From Pseudoduganella plicata (GTDB taxonomy: Bacteria > Pseudomonadota > Gammaproteobacteria > Burkholderiales > Burkholderiaceae_D), in the NCBI RefSeq assembly GCF_004421005.1, contig NZ_CP038026.1:4650001-4714000 (forward strand): a stretch of 64,000 bases of DNA, given 5' to 3'. The notes beneath the pieces are model-generated. The model was not told the DNA's origin. It made no database searches and saw nothing but the letters and a program-made list of their open reading frames with translations. A program made the position numbers and the translations under genes. Positions 1 to 8,203 of this stretch are shown here, piece after piece; position 1 is the first letter of the stretch; each line of letters opens with the position of its first letter.

Positions 1-107
1 GTTTTGTCCCAGGCCGGTTGCGGCGCCGCGTACCAGCTGGTCTGCGCCGCCTGCGCGGACGAAAGGAACAGGGTGGCGGCCAGGGCCGCCGACACTCGTT
101 TGATCAT
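1..107 (-). CDS. N-terminal part of an exported protein (cut by window edge)
   Basis: Only the first 35 codons are inside the window. The start is the ATG at 107, preceded by a clear GGAGG ribosome site. The peptide opens with a classic Sec signal: positive residues MIKR, a hydrophobic Ala/Leu core, and an AQA-type cleavage site near residue 20. The mature part begins QTSWYAAPQPAWDK. This start resembles SGNH/GDSL-type secreted esterases of Oxalobacteraceae from memory, but 35 residues cannot prove it. It is divergent from the LysR regulator at 209, so it is a candidate target of that regulator. Confidence 0.6.
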   Translation of the reverse strand, partial: MIKRVSAALAATLFLSSAQAAQTSWYAAPQPAWDK

Positions 108-208
108 GATGGCCTCCGTAGATTCAGGAGCCTCATCGTCTGTCATTCTGGATTCGTATGGTAGAGGTCATTTCGACTATAGTTCATTCCATTCTCGAAT
201 GAGGTGAT

Positions 209-1123
209 ATGGACACGATGAAATCCCTGCACTGGTTTGTCCGCGCGGTCGAGCTGGGCAGCCTGTCCGCAGTGGCGCGCGAGGCCGCCACCACGCAGCC
301 CACCGTCAGCAAGGCAATCGCCGCACTGGAGCGCGACCTGGGCATCCGCCTGCTGGCGCGCACCACGGCCAGCCTGGCGCCGACGACGGAAGGCCAGCGC
401 TTCTACGAACGTGCCCGCGGCGTGCTGGCGGAGTTCGACGCGGCGGTGGCCGATGCACGCGGCGGTACGGCATCGATGCACGGCCTGTTGCGGCTCAACG
501 CGCCCGTCGCGCTGGGGCAGTTCCGCCTGAATGCTCTGGTGCACGAATTCCTCGACACGCATCCCGGCGTGGAGATCGAACTGATACTGAACGACCGCAT
601 GGCCGACCTGGTGGAAGAGGGCGTCGATGTGGCGCTGCGTCTGGGCGGTGCGCTGCCGGCGGACGCGGTGGCACGGCACGTGGCGGATTCGCCGCGCTGG
701 CTGGTCGCGGCGCCGGGGTACCTTGAGCGCCGTCCCGCGCCGGCGACGCCGGCGGCGCTGGCCGACCACGATTACGTGCGTTTCGCCTGGCTCGCAACCG
801 GCAACGACGTGACGCTCAACGACGGCACGCGGACGGTGAGTGTGCGCACGGCTGGCCGCTACCGCGTCAATAACGCGCTGGCGATTCGCGACAGTCTCGC
901 CGCCGGTGCCGGCATCGGCCTGTGTCCGGCATGGCTGGTCGACGACCTGCTGGCAGCGGGCCGACTGCGCCGTGTCCTGCCGGCCTGGCAGGGCGAGCCG
1001 CAGGCGCTGCATCTGCTGTACCCCGGGCGGCGCTACCAGCCGGTACGGGCGCGCGCACTGGTCGGCTTCCTGGCCGATCGACTGGCGACCCTGCCGGGAT
1101 TTGTCGCGCCATCGCTGCCGTAA
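209..1123 (+). CDS. LysR-family transcriptional regulator
   Basis: This 304-residue protein has the full LysR layout. A winged helix-turn-helix occupies about residues 1-62 (AATTQPTVSKAIAALERDLG is the recognition region), followed by a linker helix and a periplasmic-binding-like effector domain to about residue 295. The effector domain resembles the CrgA/type-2 group of LysR proteins, with IELILNDRMADLVEEGVDVA as the characteristic stretch. The gene is divergent from the exported-protein gene at 1-107 with about 100 bases between the starts, the usual arrangement for a LysR protein controlling its neighbour. The effector is unknown. Confidence 0.93.
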   Translation: MDTMKSLHWFVRAVELGSLSAVAREAATTQPTVSKAIAALERDLGIRLLARTTASLAPTTEGQRFYERARGVLAEFDAAVADARGGTASMHGLLRLNAPVALGQFRLNALVHEFLDTHPGVEIELILNDRMADLVEEGVDVALRLGGALPADAVARHVADSPRWLVAAPGYLERRPAPATPAALADHDYVRFAWLATGNDVTLNDGTRTVSVRTAGRYRVNNALAIRDSLAAGAGIGLCPAWLVDDLLAAGRLRRVLPAWQGEPQALHLLYPGRRYQPVRARALVGFLADRLATLPGFVAPSLP

Positions 1124-1231
1124 GCCGTCGCGCCCTACCGTGCCTCGTCCATCCGGCACCGTGCCCCGTCGGATGCGATGTCCACCGCCGTTGCGTCAGC
1201 CCATACTGGGCGCATTGTCAACGGAGGAAAC

Positions 1232-1918
1232 ATGAAAAGCGAACAAGGTCTGGGACGACTGGTCGGGCTGTCGATGCTGCTGACGATGGCGACATCGGTC
1301 GTTGGCTATTTCGTCCTCCTGCCACCCGTGTTCGAAGCGCCCGGCTTCCTCGCGGCCGCTGCCGGCATGGCGGCAAGAGTGCGGACGGGGGCGCTGGTCG
1401 TGCTGTTGGCACCACTGCTGTCGCTCGCCATCGCACTGGCATGCTGGCCGCGGTTCAGGCGCGCTGGCGAACGCACCGCGTTGGCACTGCTGGCGATGGC
1501 GGTTGTCGCGCTGGCCGTTGCCGTCGTCGAGCAGGGCCTGCTGCTCGCGATGTTATCCTTGAGTCAGGCGGCTGCGGCGGCCACGCCCGCAGCGGGGGCG
1601 CCGTTCCAGGCGGCATACGCGGCGGCGGGGGGCGCGCGCTACGCCGTCCATTACCTTGCATTGTTTTTCAGCGGAGCGACCAGCTTGACCCTGTATGTGC
1701 TGTTGTACCGAAGCGGCATGCCTGCACGCCTCCTGCCCGCCATCGGCGTGGCCGCGGTGGTGCTGCAACTGGCGAATATCGCGCTGCATCTGCTCGGCCA
1801 TCCGTTCCAGTTGGCGCTGGTGGCACCGGCGGCAATTTGCCATCTCGCCACCGGAACCTGGCTGCTGGTGCGCGGCTTCCGGCGCGGCGCCGGTCCGATG
1901 GCGGCACATGCCTATTGA
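1232..1918 (+). CDS. DUF4386-type integral membrane protein
   Basis: The start is the ATG at 1232, set by the GGAGG at 1222-1226; the 18 in-frame codons upstream lack such a site. The 228-residue product has about six hydrophobic segments: VGLSMLLTMATSVVGYFVLL, a GALVVLLAPLLSLAIALA stretch, a long Ala/Val helix, and C-terminal helices around residues 140-215. The pattern matches DUF4386, a family of unknown biochemical role often found beside sensors and regulators. It overlaps the following histidine kinase by 11 bases, so the three genes up to 3754 are probably one operon, and the protein may be an accessory to the sensor. Function not known. Confidence 0.8.
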   Translation: MKSEQGLGRLVGLSMLLTMATSVVGYFVLLPPVFEAPGFLAAAAGMAARVRTGALVVLLAPLLSLAIALACWPRFRRAGERTALALLAMAVVALAVAVVEQGLLLAMLSLSQAAAAATPAAGAPFQAAYAAAGGARYAVHYLALFFSGATSLTLYVLLYRSGMPARLLPAIGVAAVVLQLANIALHLLGHPFQLALVAPAAICHLATGTWLLVRGFRRGAGPMAAHAY

Positions 1919-2972
1919 CGCCATCCGCCTCGTGTCGGCCGCCACCGTGCCGTGGCGGCGGCTGCGCACTGCACTGGTCTGCGCGCTGATCGTCACGCTG
2001 CCGCTGACGCTCGTCTGGGATTCGGTCTGGCCGCTGTGGAGCACGGCGGCGCTGCTGGCCACCGCCGGCACGCTGGCGTTCTCGCTGCTGGAACGCTGGC
2101 CGCGCCGCCTGCCGCCCTGGGTTGCACGGTGGGCGTTACAGGTGGCCGGTGTCGCGCTGGCGATGCCTCTCACCACGCTGGCGATTTATTTGCTGCGCAC
2201 ACCCGTCGATGCGCCGCCATTCTGGACCGATGCGGAGCGCCGCAGCGGCTTTTTCCTGCTGTGCTTCTTCGGCACGCTTGTCGCGCCATGGCTGGCACTG
2301 TCCGCGCTGGTGCGGCAGAAGGATGCGCTGGCCCGCACGCAGGCGCTTGCCTTCGAGCTCGAACGCAGCGAGCTGGCGCGCCAGGCGCTGGACGCGCGGC
2401 TGCACCTGATGCAGGCGCAGGTGGCGCCGCACTTCCTGTTCAACACCCTGGCCAACGTGCAGGCGCTGGTCGATACGGGCTCGCCGCAGGCGCCCGCGCT
2501 GCTGCGCAGCCTGACGGCCTACCTGCGCGCCGCCGTGCCGCGCCTGCACGACGCGGCTGGCGCATCTTCCGGCACGCTGGGGCAGGAGCTCGAACTGGTG
2601 CGCGCCTATCTGGAGCTGATGCGCATGCGCATGCCCGACCGCCTCGCGTTCACGCTGCGGTCCGACGCCGCGTTGCTGGACATGTGCTGCCCGGCGCTGA
2701 TCCTGCTTACGCTTGTCGAAAACGCCGTACGGCACGGCATCGATCCGGCGGAGGAGGGCGGCCGCATCGACGTCAGCGTGTGCCGGCGTGGCGACAATTG
2801 CGTGGCGACGGTGCGCGATACCGGCGTCGGCATGGGGACCGGCAGCGGTACAGGACTGGCCACCCTGCGCGAACGGCTGGCACTGCACTTTGGCGGCCGG
2901 GCGCAGTTGCGGTTGTATGCGGTGACGCCGCACGGCGTATGTGCCGAGATCGAATTTTCCGTGGGAGCCTGA
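1908..2972 (+). CDS. LytS/YpdA-type sensor histidine kinase
   Basis: This 354-residue membrane kinase has about four transmembrane segments in residues 20-135, then a His_kinase (PF06580-type) core. The phosphoacceptor is His175 in PHFLFNTL; Asn272 lies in the LVENAVRHG N-box; the DTGVGMG (304-310) and GTGL (314-317) boxes bind ATP. No separate input domain is visible, so sensing is presumably by the membrane part. The ATG at 1908 overlaps the end of the DUF4386 gene, giving translational coupling; an upstream in-frame start would run much further into that gene and is unlikely. It is directly followed by a LytTR response regulator, its obvious partner. The signal is unknown. Confidence 0.92.
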   Translation: MPIDAIRLVSAATVPWRRLRTALVCALIVTLPLTLVWDSVWPLWSTAALLATAGTLAFSLLERWPRRLPPWVARWALQVAGVALAMPLTTLAIYLLRTPVDAPPFWTDAERRSGFFLLCFFGTLVAPWLALSALVRQKDALARTQALAFELERSELARQALDARLHLMQAQVAPHFLFNTLANVQALVDTGSPQAPALLRSLTAYLRAAVPRLHDAAGASSGTLGQELELVRAYLELMRMRMPDRLAFTLRSDAALLDMCCPALILLTLVENAVRHGIDPAEEGGRIDVSVCRRGDNCVATVRDTGVGMGTGSGTGLATLRERLALHFGGRAQLRLYAVTPHGVCAEIEFSVGA

Positions 2973-2974
2973 CG

Positions 2975-3754
2975 ATGCAGCGACAACCGACCGCCCTGAT
3001 CGCCGACGACGAGCCGCTGCTGCGCGACGCGCTGGCGCGGCAACTGGCGGAGGCGTGGCCGGAACTGGCCATCGTGGCCCGGGTCCGCAACGGCCGCGAG
3101 GCCGTCGCGCAATGCGAGACGCTCCGGCCCGACATCTGTTTTCTGGACGTGCACATGCCAGGCATGTCCGGGGTGGAGGCGGCGGCCCGGATCGGGCGGC
3201 GCTCGCACCTGGTCTTCGTCACGGCGTACGACCGGTATGCCGTGCAGGCATTCGCCCAGGGAGCGCTGGACTACCTTGTCAAGCCGGTCGAGCCGGCGCG
3301 GCTGGCCGATACGGTGGCGCGCCTGAAGGAACGGCACCAGCCGACGGGCGGGGCGGAGCTGGACGCGCTGCTGGCGCAGCTGGCCGACCGCCTGCGCGCC
3401 CCGGCCGCGCCGGCGCCGCTGAACTGGCTGACCGCCCAGGTGGGAGCGGCCCTGCGCCTGATTCCGGTGGCGGACATCGATTACCTGCGGTCGGACACGA
3501 AATATACGGCGGTGGCCTGGCGCGGCGACGATGGACAACCGGCCGAAGCCCTGGTGCGCACGCCGCTGAAGGATCTGCTGGCGCAGCTGGACGCGGCCCA
3601 TTTCGTGCAGGTGCACCGCTCCGTCGTCGTCAATCTGCGCGCCGTCAGCCACGTCATCCGCGGCGAGAACGAGACGGCGTCGGTGCACCTGAAGCGCCGC
3701 GCCGAGTCGCTACCCGTCAGTCGCAACTTCCTGCACGTATTCCGACAGATGTAA
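2975..3754 (+). CDS. LytTR-family response regulator
   Basis: The 259-residue product carries a receiver domain (about residues 5-120) with acidic pair Asp11-Asp12, phosphoacceptor Asp58 in CFLDVHMPG, Thr83 and Lys103 in LVKPVEP. It is joined to a C-terminal LytTR DNA-binding domain (about 155-258; the segment FVQVHRSVVVNLRAV is typical). The start is two bases after the kinase stop codon, so the pair is co-transcribed and probably coupled. Such regulators bind direct repeats upstream of targets. An obvious candidate target is its own operon with the DUF4386 membrane protein, but no operator could be picked out by eye. Confidence 0.94.
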   Translation: MQRQPTALIADDEPLLRDALARQLAEAWPELAIVARVRNGREAVAQCETLRPDICFLDVHMPGMSGVEAAARIGRRSHLVFVTAYDRYAVQAFAQGALDYLVKPVEPARLADTVARLKERHQPTGGAELDALLAQLADRLRAPAAPAPLNWLTAQVGAALRLIPVADIDYLRSDTKYTAVAWRGDDGQPAEALVRTPLKDLLAQLDAAHFVQVHRSVVVNLRAVSHVIRGENETASVHLKRRAESLPVSRNFLHVFRQM

Positions 3755-3771
3755 CCCGCAGCCGCTGACCC

Positions 3772-4326
3772 TCAGCCACGCTTGCGCTCATGGTTCCACA
3801 GCACGTCGCCGCCGCCGGCAAAGCGGTTCAATACGCGTGCCAGCACGAACATCAGGTCGGACAGGCGGTTGACGTACTGGCGCGGGTGGTCGTGGATGCT
3901 TTCTTCCTTGCCGAGCGTGACGATGGCCCGCTCGGCGCGGCGGCATACGGTGCGGCACACGTGCGCCAGCGAGGCGGCGCGCGAGCCGGCCGGCAGGATG
4001 AATTCCGTCAGCGCGGGCAGGGAGGCGTTGTACTTTTCCAGCAGCGCGTCCAGGCGCTCCACGTGTTCTTCCTTGATCAGCTGGTAGCCGGGAATGCACA
4101 GTTCCCCGCCCAGGTCGAACAGGTCGTGCTGGATCGCCACCAGTTCGCCGCGCAGGTCGTCCGGCATCGGCTCGCACAGCAAGAGCCCGATGTTCGAGTT
4201 CAGCTCGTCCACGTCGCCCATCGCGTGCACGCGCGTGCTGTCCTTGCCGGTGCGGCTGCCGTCGCCCAGTCCCGTGGTGCCGTTATCCCCGGTGCGGGTG
4301 GCGATCTTTGACAGTCGGTTGCCCAT
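3772..4326 (-). CDS. ATP:cob(I)alamin adenosyltransferase, PduO type
   Basis: The enzyme transfers the adenosyl group of ATP to cob(I)alamin, making adenosylcobalamin in the cytoplasm. The 184-residue length and sequence match the PduO family. The N-terminal ATP-binding motif TRTGDNGTTGLGDG is present, as are the central GDVDELNSNIG helix and the C-terminal CRRAERAIV and NRLSDLMFVLARVLNR segments. The ATG at 4326 is chosen because a GGAG lies just upstream; 16 further in-frame codons upstream are not needed. It is convergent with the LytTR gene and divergent from glcD. A B12-dependent regulator (61406) elsewhere in the window would need its product, but no direct link is shown. Confidence 0.94.
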   Translation of the reverse strand: MGNRLSKIATRTGDNGTTGLGDGSRTGKDSTRVHAMGDVDELNSNIGLLLCEPMPDDLRGELVAIQHDLFDLGGELCIPGYQLIKEEHVERLDALLEKYNASLPALTEFILPAGSRAASLAHVCRTVCRRAERAIVTLGKEESIHDHPRQYVNRLSDLMFVLARVLNRFAGGGDVLWNHERKRG

Positions 4327-4421
4327 GTTTGTCTCCTTGTTTGAACGGTGCGAGGATACGACAATTCGGCCCATGCCGGGAAATTGGCCTACAATCGTCG
4401 TGACGATATGACGAGCAGCCG

Positions 4422-5903
4422 ATGATCACTGACCTTTCCAAGCTCGCCGCGCGCCGGCATGAAGTCGCCCAGGCACTGGCTGCCGTGCTGCCGGCCGGCT
4501 GCGTGCTCGCGGCGCCCGAGGACACCCGTCCGTACGAGTGCGACGGCCTGGCCGCTTACCGCCAGATGCCGCTGGTGGTGGCGCTGCCGCACGACGAGGC
4601 GCAGGTGCTGGCCGTGCTGGCCGTATGCCGCGGGCTGGGCGTGCCGATCGTGCCGCGCGGCGCCGGTACCGGCCTGTCGGGCGGCGCGATGCCGATTGCC
4701 GAGGGTATCGTGCTGTCGACGGCAAGGCTGAACCGCATCGTGCGGCTCGATGCCACGTCGCGCACCGCTGTCGTGCAACCCGGCGTGCGCAACCTCGCCA
4801 TCTCGGAAGCGGCAGCACCACATGGCCTGTATTACGCGCCCGACCCGTCGTCGCAGATCGCCTGCACCATCGGCGGCAACGTGGCGGAGAACTCCGGCGG
4901 CGTGCATTGCCTGAAGTACGGCCTGACGGTGCACAACGTACTGCGCGTGCGCGTGGCCACCATCGATGGCGATATCGTGGAACTGGGCAGCGAGGCGCCC
5001 GACGCGCCCGGGCTGGACCTGCTGTCCGTCTTCATTGGCTCCGAGGGCATGCTGGGGATCGTGACGGAAGTGACGGTCAGGCTCGTGCCGAAGGCGCTGT
5101 GCGCACGCGTCATCATGGCGTCGTTCGGCGACGTCGTCACCGCGGGCAATGCGGTGGCGCATGTGATCGCGGCCGGCATCATCCCGGCCGGGCTGGAGAT
5201 GATGGACCGCACGTCCGTGTCCATGGTCGAGCCGTTCGTCCACGCGGGCTACGACCTGGACGCCGCCGCCATCCTGCTGTGCGAGGCGGACGGCACGGTG
5301 GAAGAGGTCGACGACGAGATCGCGCGCATGACGGCCGTACTGCGGGAGGCCGGTGCCGGCGCCATCGCCGTGTCGACAACGGAAGCGGAACGGCTGCGCT
5401 TCTGGTCGGGCCGCAAGAACGCGTTCCCGGCGGCGGGGCGCATCTCGCCGGACTACTACTGCATGGACGGCACCATCCCCCGCAAGCACCTGGCGCAGGT
5501 GCTGACGGGGATCGCGCAGATGGAAGTGAAGTACGGCCTGCGCTGCGCCAACGTATTTCATGCCGGCGACGGCAACCTGCATCCGCTGATCCTGTTCGAT
5601 GCCAACCGGCCGGACGAGCTCCATCGGGCGGAGGCGTTCGGCGCCGAGATCCTGGCCCTGTGCGTGGCCGTGGGTGGCACGATCACGGGCGAACATGGCG
5701 TGGGCGTCGAGAAGATCGATTCGATGTGCGTGCAGTTCAAGCCCACCGAACTGGCGGCCTTTTTCGCCGTCAAGAAGGCGTTCGATCCGCCGATGCTGCT
5801 CAATCCCGGCAAGGCCATTCCGACGTTGCACCGCTGCGCCGAATTCGGCCGCCTGCGCGTGACGAACGGCGCGCTGCCACACGCCAACCTGCCGCGTTTC
5901 TGA
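4422..5903 (+). CDS. glcD: Glycolate oxidase FAD subunit GlcD
   Basis: GlcD is the FAD-binding catalytic subunit of the membrane-associated glycolate oxidase (GlcDEF), which oxidises glycolate to glyoxylate. At 493 residues it has the expected size. The PCMH-type FAD domain includes VPRGAGTGLSGGAMP (about 78-92) and GGNVAENSGGVHCLKYG; the C-terminal FAD-oxidase domain includes NVFHAGDGNLHP and GEHGVGVEKI, typical of the D-lactate/glycolate dehydrogenase group. glcE starts one base after the stop codon and glcF follows, so the operon glcDEF is clear. A related D-lactate dehydrogenase function cannot be excluded, but the E and F partners argue for glycolate oxidase. Confidence 0.95.
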   Translation: MITDLSKLAARRHEVAQALAAVLPAGCVLAAPEDTRPYECDGLAAYRQMPLVVALPHDEAQVLAVLAVCRGLGVPIVPRGAGTGLSGGAMPIAEGIVLSTARLNRIVRLDATSRTAVVQPGVRNLAISEAAAPHGLYYAPDPSSQIACTIGGNVAENSGGVHCLKYGLTVHNVLRVRVATIDGDIVELGSEAPDAPGLDLLSVFIGSEGMLGIVTEVTVRLVPKALCARVIMASFGDVVTAGNAVAHVIAAGIIPAGLEMMDRTSVSMVEPFVHAGYDLDAAAILLCEADGTVEEVDDEIARMTAVLREAGAGAIAVSTTEAERLRFWSGRKNAFPAAGRISPDYYCMDGTIPRKHLAQVLTGIAQMEVKYGLRCANVFHAGDGNLHPLILFDANRPDELHRAEAFGAEILALCVAVGGTITGEHGVGVEKIDSMCVQFKPTELAAFFAVKKAFDPPMLLNPGKAIPTLHRCAEFGRLRVTNGALPHANLPRF

Positions 5904-5904
5904 C

Positions 5905-6953
5905 ATGCCCGATACGATCGAACAGTTCCGCGACCGCATCCAGGCTGCCACCGCCGCGGGCACGCCACTGCGCATCGTCGGCGGCGCCAGCAAGGACTGG
6001 TATGGCGGGCCGTTGCAGGGCGACCCGCTCGAGACGCGAGCGCACAGCGGAATCGTCGATTACGAGCCGACGGAACTGGTTGTCACGGTCCGTTGCGGCA
6101 CGCCGCTGGCGCAGCTGGAAGCGCAACTGCGCGAGCACCGGCAGATGCTGGCATTCGAGCCCCCCGGTTTGACCCAGCGTCGACGATCGGCGGCGTCGTT
6201 GCCAGCGGCCTGTCCGGACCGCGCCGCGCCACGGCCGGCGCCATACGCGACTTCCTGTTGGGCGCGCAGCTGATGGACGGGAAGGGCGAGCTGCTCAACT
6301 TCGGCGGCCAGGTCATGAAGAACGTGGCCGGCTACGACGTGGCGCGGCTGCTGGCCGGGTCGATGGGCGTGCTGGGGCTCATCACGCAGGTGTCGCTGAA
6401 GGTGCTGCCGCTGCCGCTGGTCGAGACGACCTTGCGCTTCGAGCTGGACGAAATCGCCGCGCTGGCGCGCATGAACGCATGGGGCGGCCAGCCGCTGCCG
6501 CTGTCGGCCACGTGCTGGGTCGATGGCGCGCTGACGGTCCGGCTGTCCGGATCCGAACCAGCGGTGGCGGCGGCCGCGCGCAAGCTGGGCGGCGAGCCGG
6601 TGAAGGACGACCGGGCATTCTGGACGTCGCTGCGCGACCAGACCCATGCCTTCTTCGACACGGACACGCTGTGGCGCCTGGCGCTGCCGCCGGCGGCCAG
6701 CGCCCTCATTCTCGGTGGCACGCAACTGATCGAATGGGGCGGCGCGCAGCGTTGGCTCAAGGTGCCGCGCGCCGGTGCCGCCGATATCCGGCGCAGCGTC
6801 GCCGCGGCGGGCGGTCACGCGACCTTGTACCGGGCTGCGGACAAGAGCGCCGGCGCGTTCCAACCGCAGGCGCCGGCCATCGCGCGCATCCAGGAGCGGC
6901 TGCAGGCGGCATTCGACCCGGCCGGCATCTTCAACCGCGGGCGTCTGTACTGA
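5905..6953 (+). pseudogene. glcE: Glycolate oxidase subunit GlcE, interrupted by a one-base frameshift
   Basis: GlcE is the second FAD-binding subunit of glycolate oxidase. The reading frame starts at 5905 and codes normally to about codon 87 (QMLAFEPP). It then breaks at the run of six C at 6160-6165. Adding one C restores PRFDPASTIGGVVASGLSGP, the conserved FAD-site segment, and the frame then runs intact to the TGA at 6951-6953 (LLGAQLMDGKGELLNFGGQVMKN and so on). The corrected protein is about 349 residues, normal for GlcE. No stop or other damage is visible elsewhere. A single lost base in a homopolymer between intact glcD and glcF may be a sequencing error; if real, the enzyme would lack this subunit. 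Confidence 0.9.
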
Positions 6954-6961
6954 GAGAACTC

Positions 6962-8185
6962 ATGCAAACCAATCTCGCCGATTTCATCAAGGGCACGCCG
7001 CAGGGGGACGAAGCGGAGAGCATCCTGCGTGCCTGCGTGCACTGCGGCTTCTGTACGGCCACCTGTCCCACTTACCAATTGCTGGGCGACGAACTGGATG
7101 GCCCGCGCGGGCGCATCTACCTGATCAAGCAGGTGCTGGAAGGCGCGCCAGTGAGCGCCACCACGCAGCTGCACCTGGACCGCTGCCTGACGTGCCGCAA
7201 CTGCGAAAGTACATGCCCGTCCGGCGTGCGCTATGGGCGCCTGGCCGATATCGGCCGCGATGTCGTGGAGCGCCGCGTCCGGCGCTCGCTGCCGGACCGG
7301 ATCAAGCGCTACGTGCTGAAAGAGGGCATGTCGCGCAAGGCGGTGTTCACGCCGGCGTTGCGCGTCGGGCAGGTGTTGCGGCCCTTGCTGTCGCCGGCGC
7401 TGCAGGACAAGCTGCCGCCGCTGCGGCGCGCCACGCCATGGCCCACGCGCCGGCACGCACGCCGCATGCTGGTACTCGATGGCTGCGTGCAGCCGGGCAT
7501 GGCACCCAATATCAATGCCGCGGCGGCGCGCGTGCTCGATGCTGTCGGCATACAGCTGTTTGCCGCGCCACGTGCCGGCTGTTGCGGCGCGCTGCGCTTT
7601 CATCTGAACGACCAGGAGGGCGGGCGCGATCACATGCGCCGCAATATCGACGCCTGGTGGCCGTACGTGGAGGAAGTCGAAGCCATCGTCATGACGGCCT
7701 CCGGCTGCGGTGCCACCGTGCGTGAATACGGCCACCTGCTGGCGCACGATCCGGTCTATGCGGAAAAGGCGGCGCGTATCTCCGCGCTGACGCGCGACCT
7801 GTCCGAGATCCTGCCCGCGTTCGAAGGGGAGCTGGCGCGGCTGGCGCAACGGCACGCCGAGCCGGTGGCGTACCACCCGCCCTGCACGCTGCAGCATGGC
7901 CAGCAGGTGCGCGGCAAGGTCGAAGGCCTGCTGCGGGCGCTGGGCCTGGAGGTGCGGCTGTGCGGCGAGTCGCACCTGTGCTGCGGCTCCGCCGGCACGT
8001 ATTCGCTGCTGCACCCGGAGCTGTCGCTGCAGCTGCGCGACCGCAAGCTGGAACAGCTGGCCGACACCGGCGCCCCCCGCATCGTCTCGGCCAATATCGG
8101 CTGCATCGGCCACCTGCAATCGGGAACGCAAACGCCGGTGGAGCACTGGATCGAGCTGGTGGACCGGATGATCGGCAGCCGGTGA
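6962..8185 (+). CDS. glcF: Glycolate oxidase iron-sulfur subunit GlcF
   Basis: GlcF carries electrons from the flavin subunits of glycolate oxidase to the respiratory chain. The 407-residue product has two 4Fe-4S motifs near the N-terminus, CVHCGFCTATCP and CLTCRNCESTCP, and two cysteine-rich CCG domains further on, with AGCCGALRFH and LCCGSAGTYSLL. The start is the ATG at 6962, eight bases after the glcE stop; upstream in-frame sequence lies inside glcE and is antecedent read-through. It closes the glcDEF operon. The next gene is convergent, only 18 bases away, and no clear terminator is visible between them. Confidence 0.95.
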   Translation: MQTNLADFIKGTPQGDEAESILRACVHCGFCTATCPTYQLLGDELDGPRGRIYLIKQVLEGAPVSATTQLHLDRCLTCRNCESTCPSGVRYGRLADIGRDVVERRVRRSLPDRIKRYVLKEGMSRKAVFTPALRVGQVLRPLLSPALQDKLPPLRRATPWPTRRHARRMLVLDGCVQPGMAPNINAAAARVLDAVGIQLFAAPRAGCCGALRFHLNDQEGGRDHMRRNIDAWWPYVEEVEAIVMTASGCGATVREYGHLLAHDPVYAEKAARISALTRDLSEILPAFEGELARLAQRHAEPVAYHPPCTLQHGQQVRGKVEGLLRALGLEVRLCGESHLCCGSAGTYSLLHPELSLQLRDRKLEQLADTGAPRIVSANIGCIGHLQSGTQTPVEHWIELVDRMIGSR

Positions 8186-8203
8186 GGTGCCATTCCACGA
8201 CGT

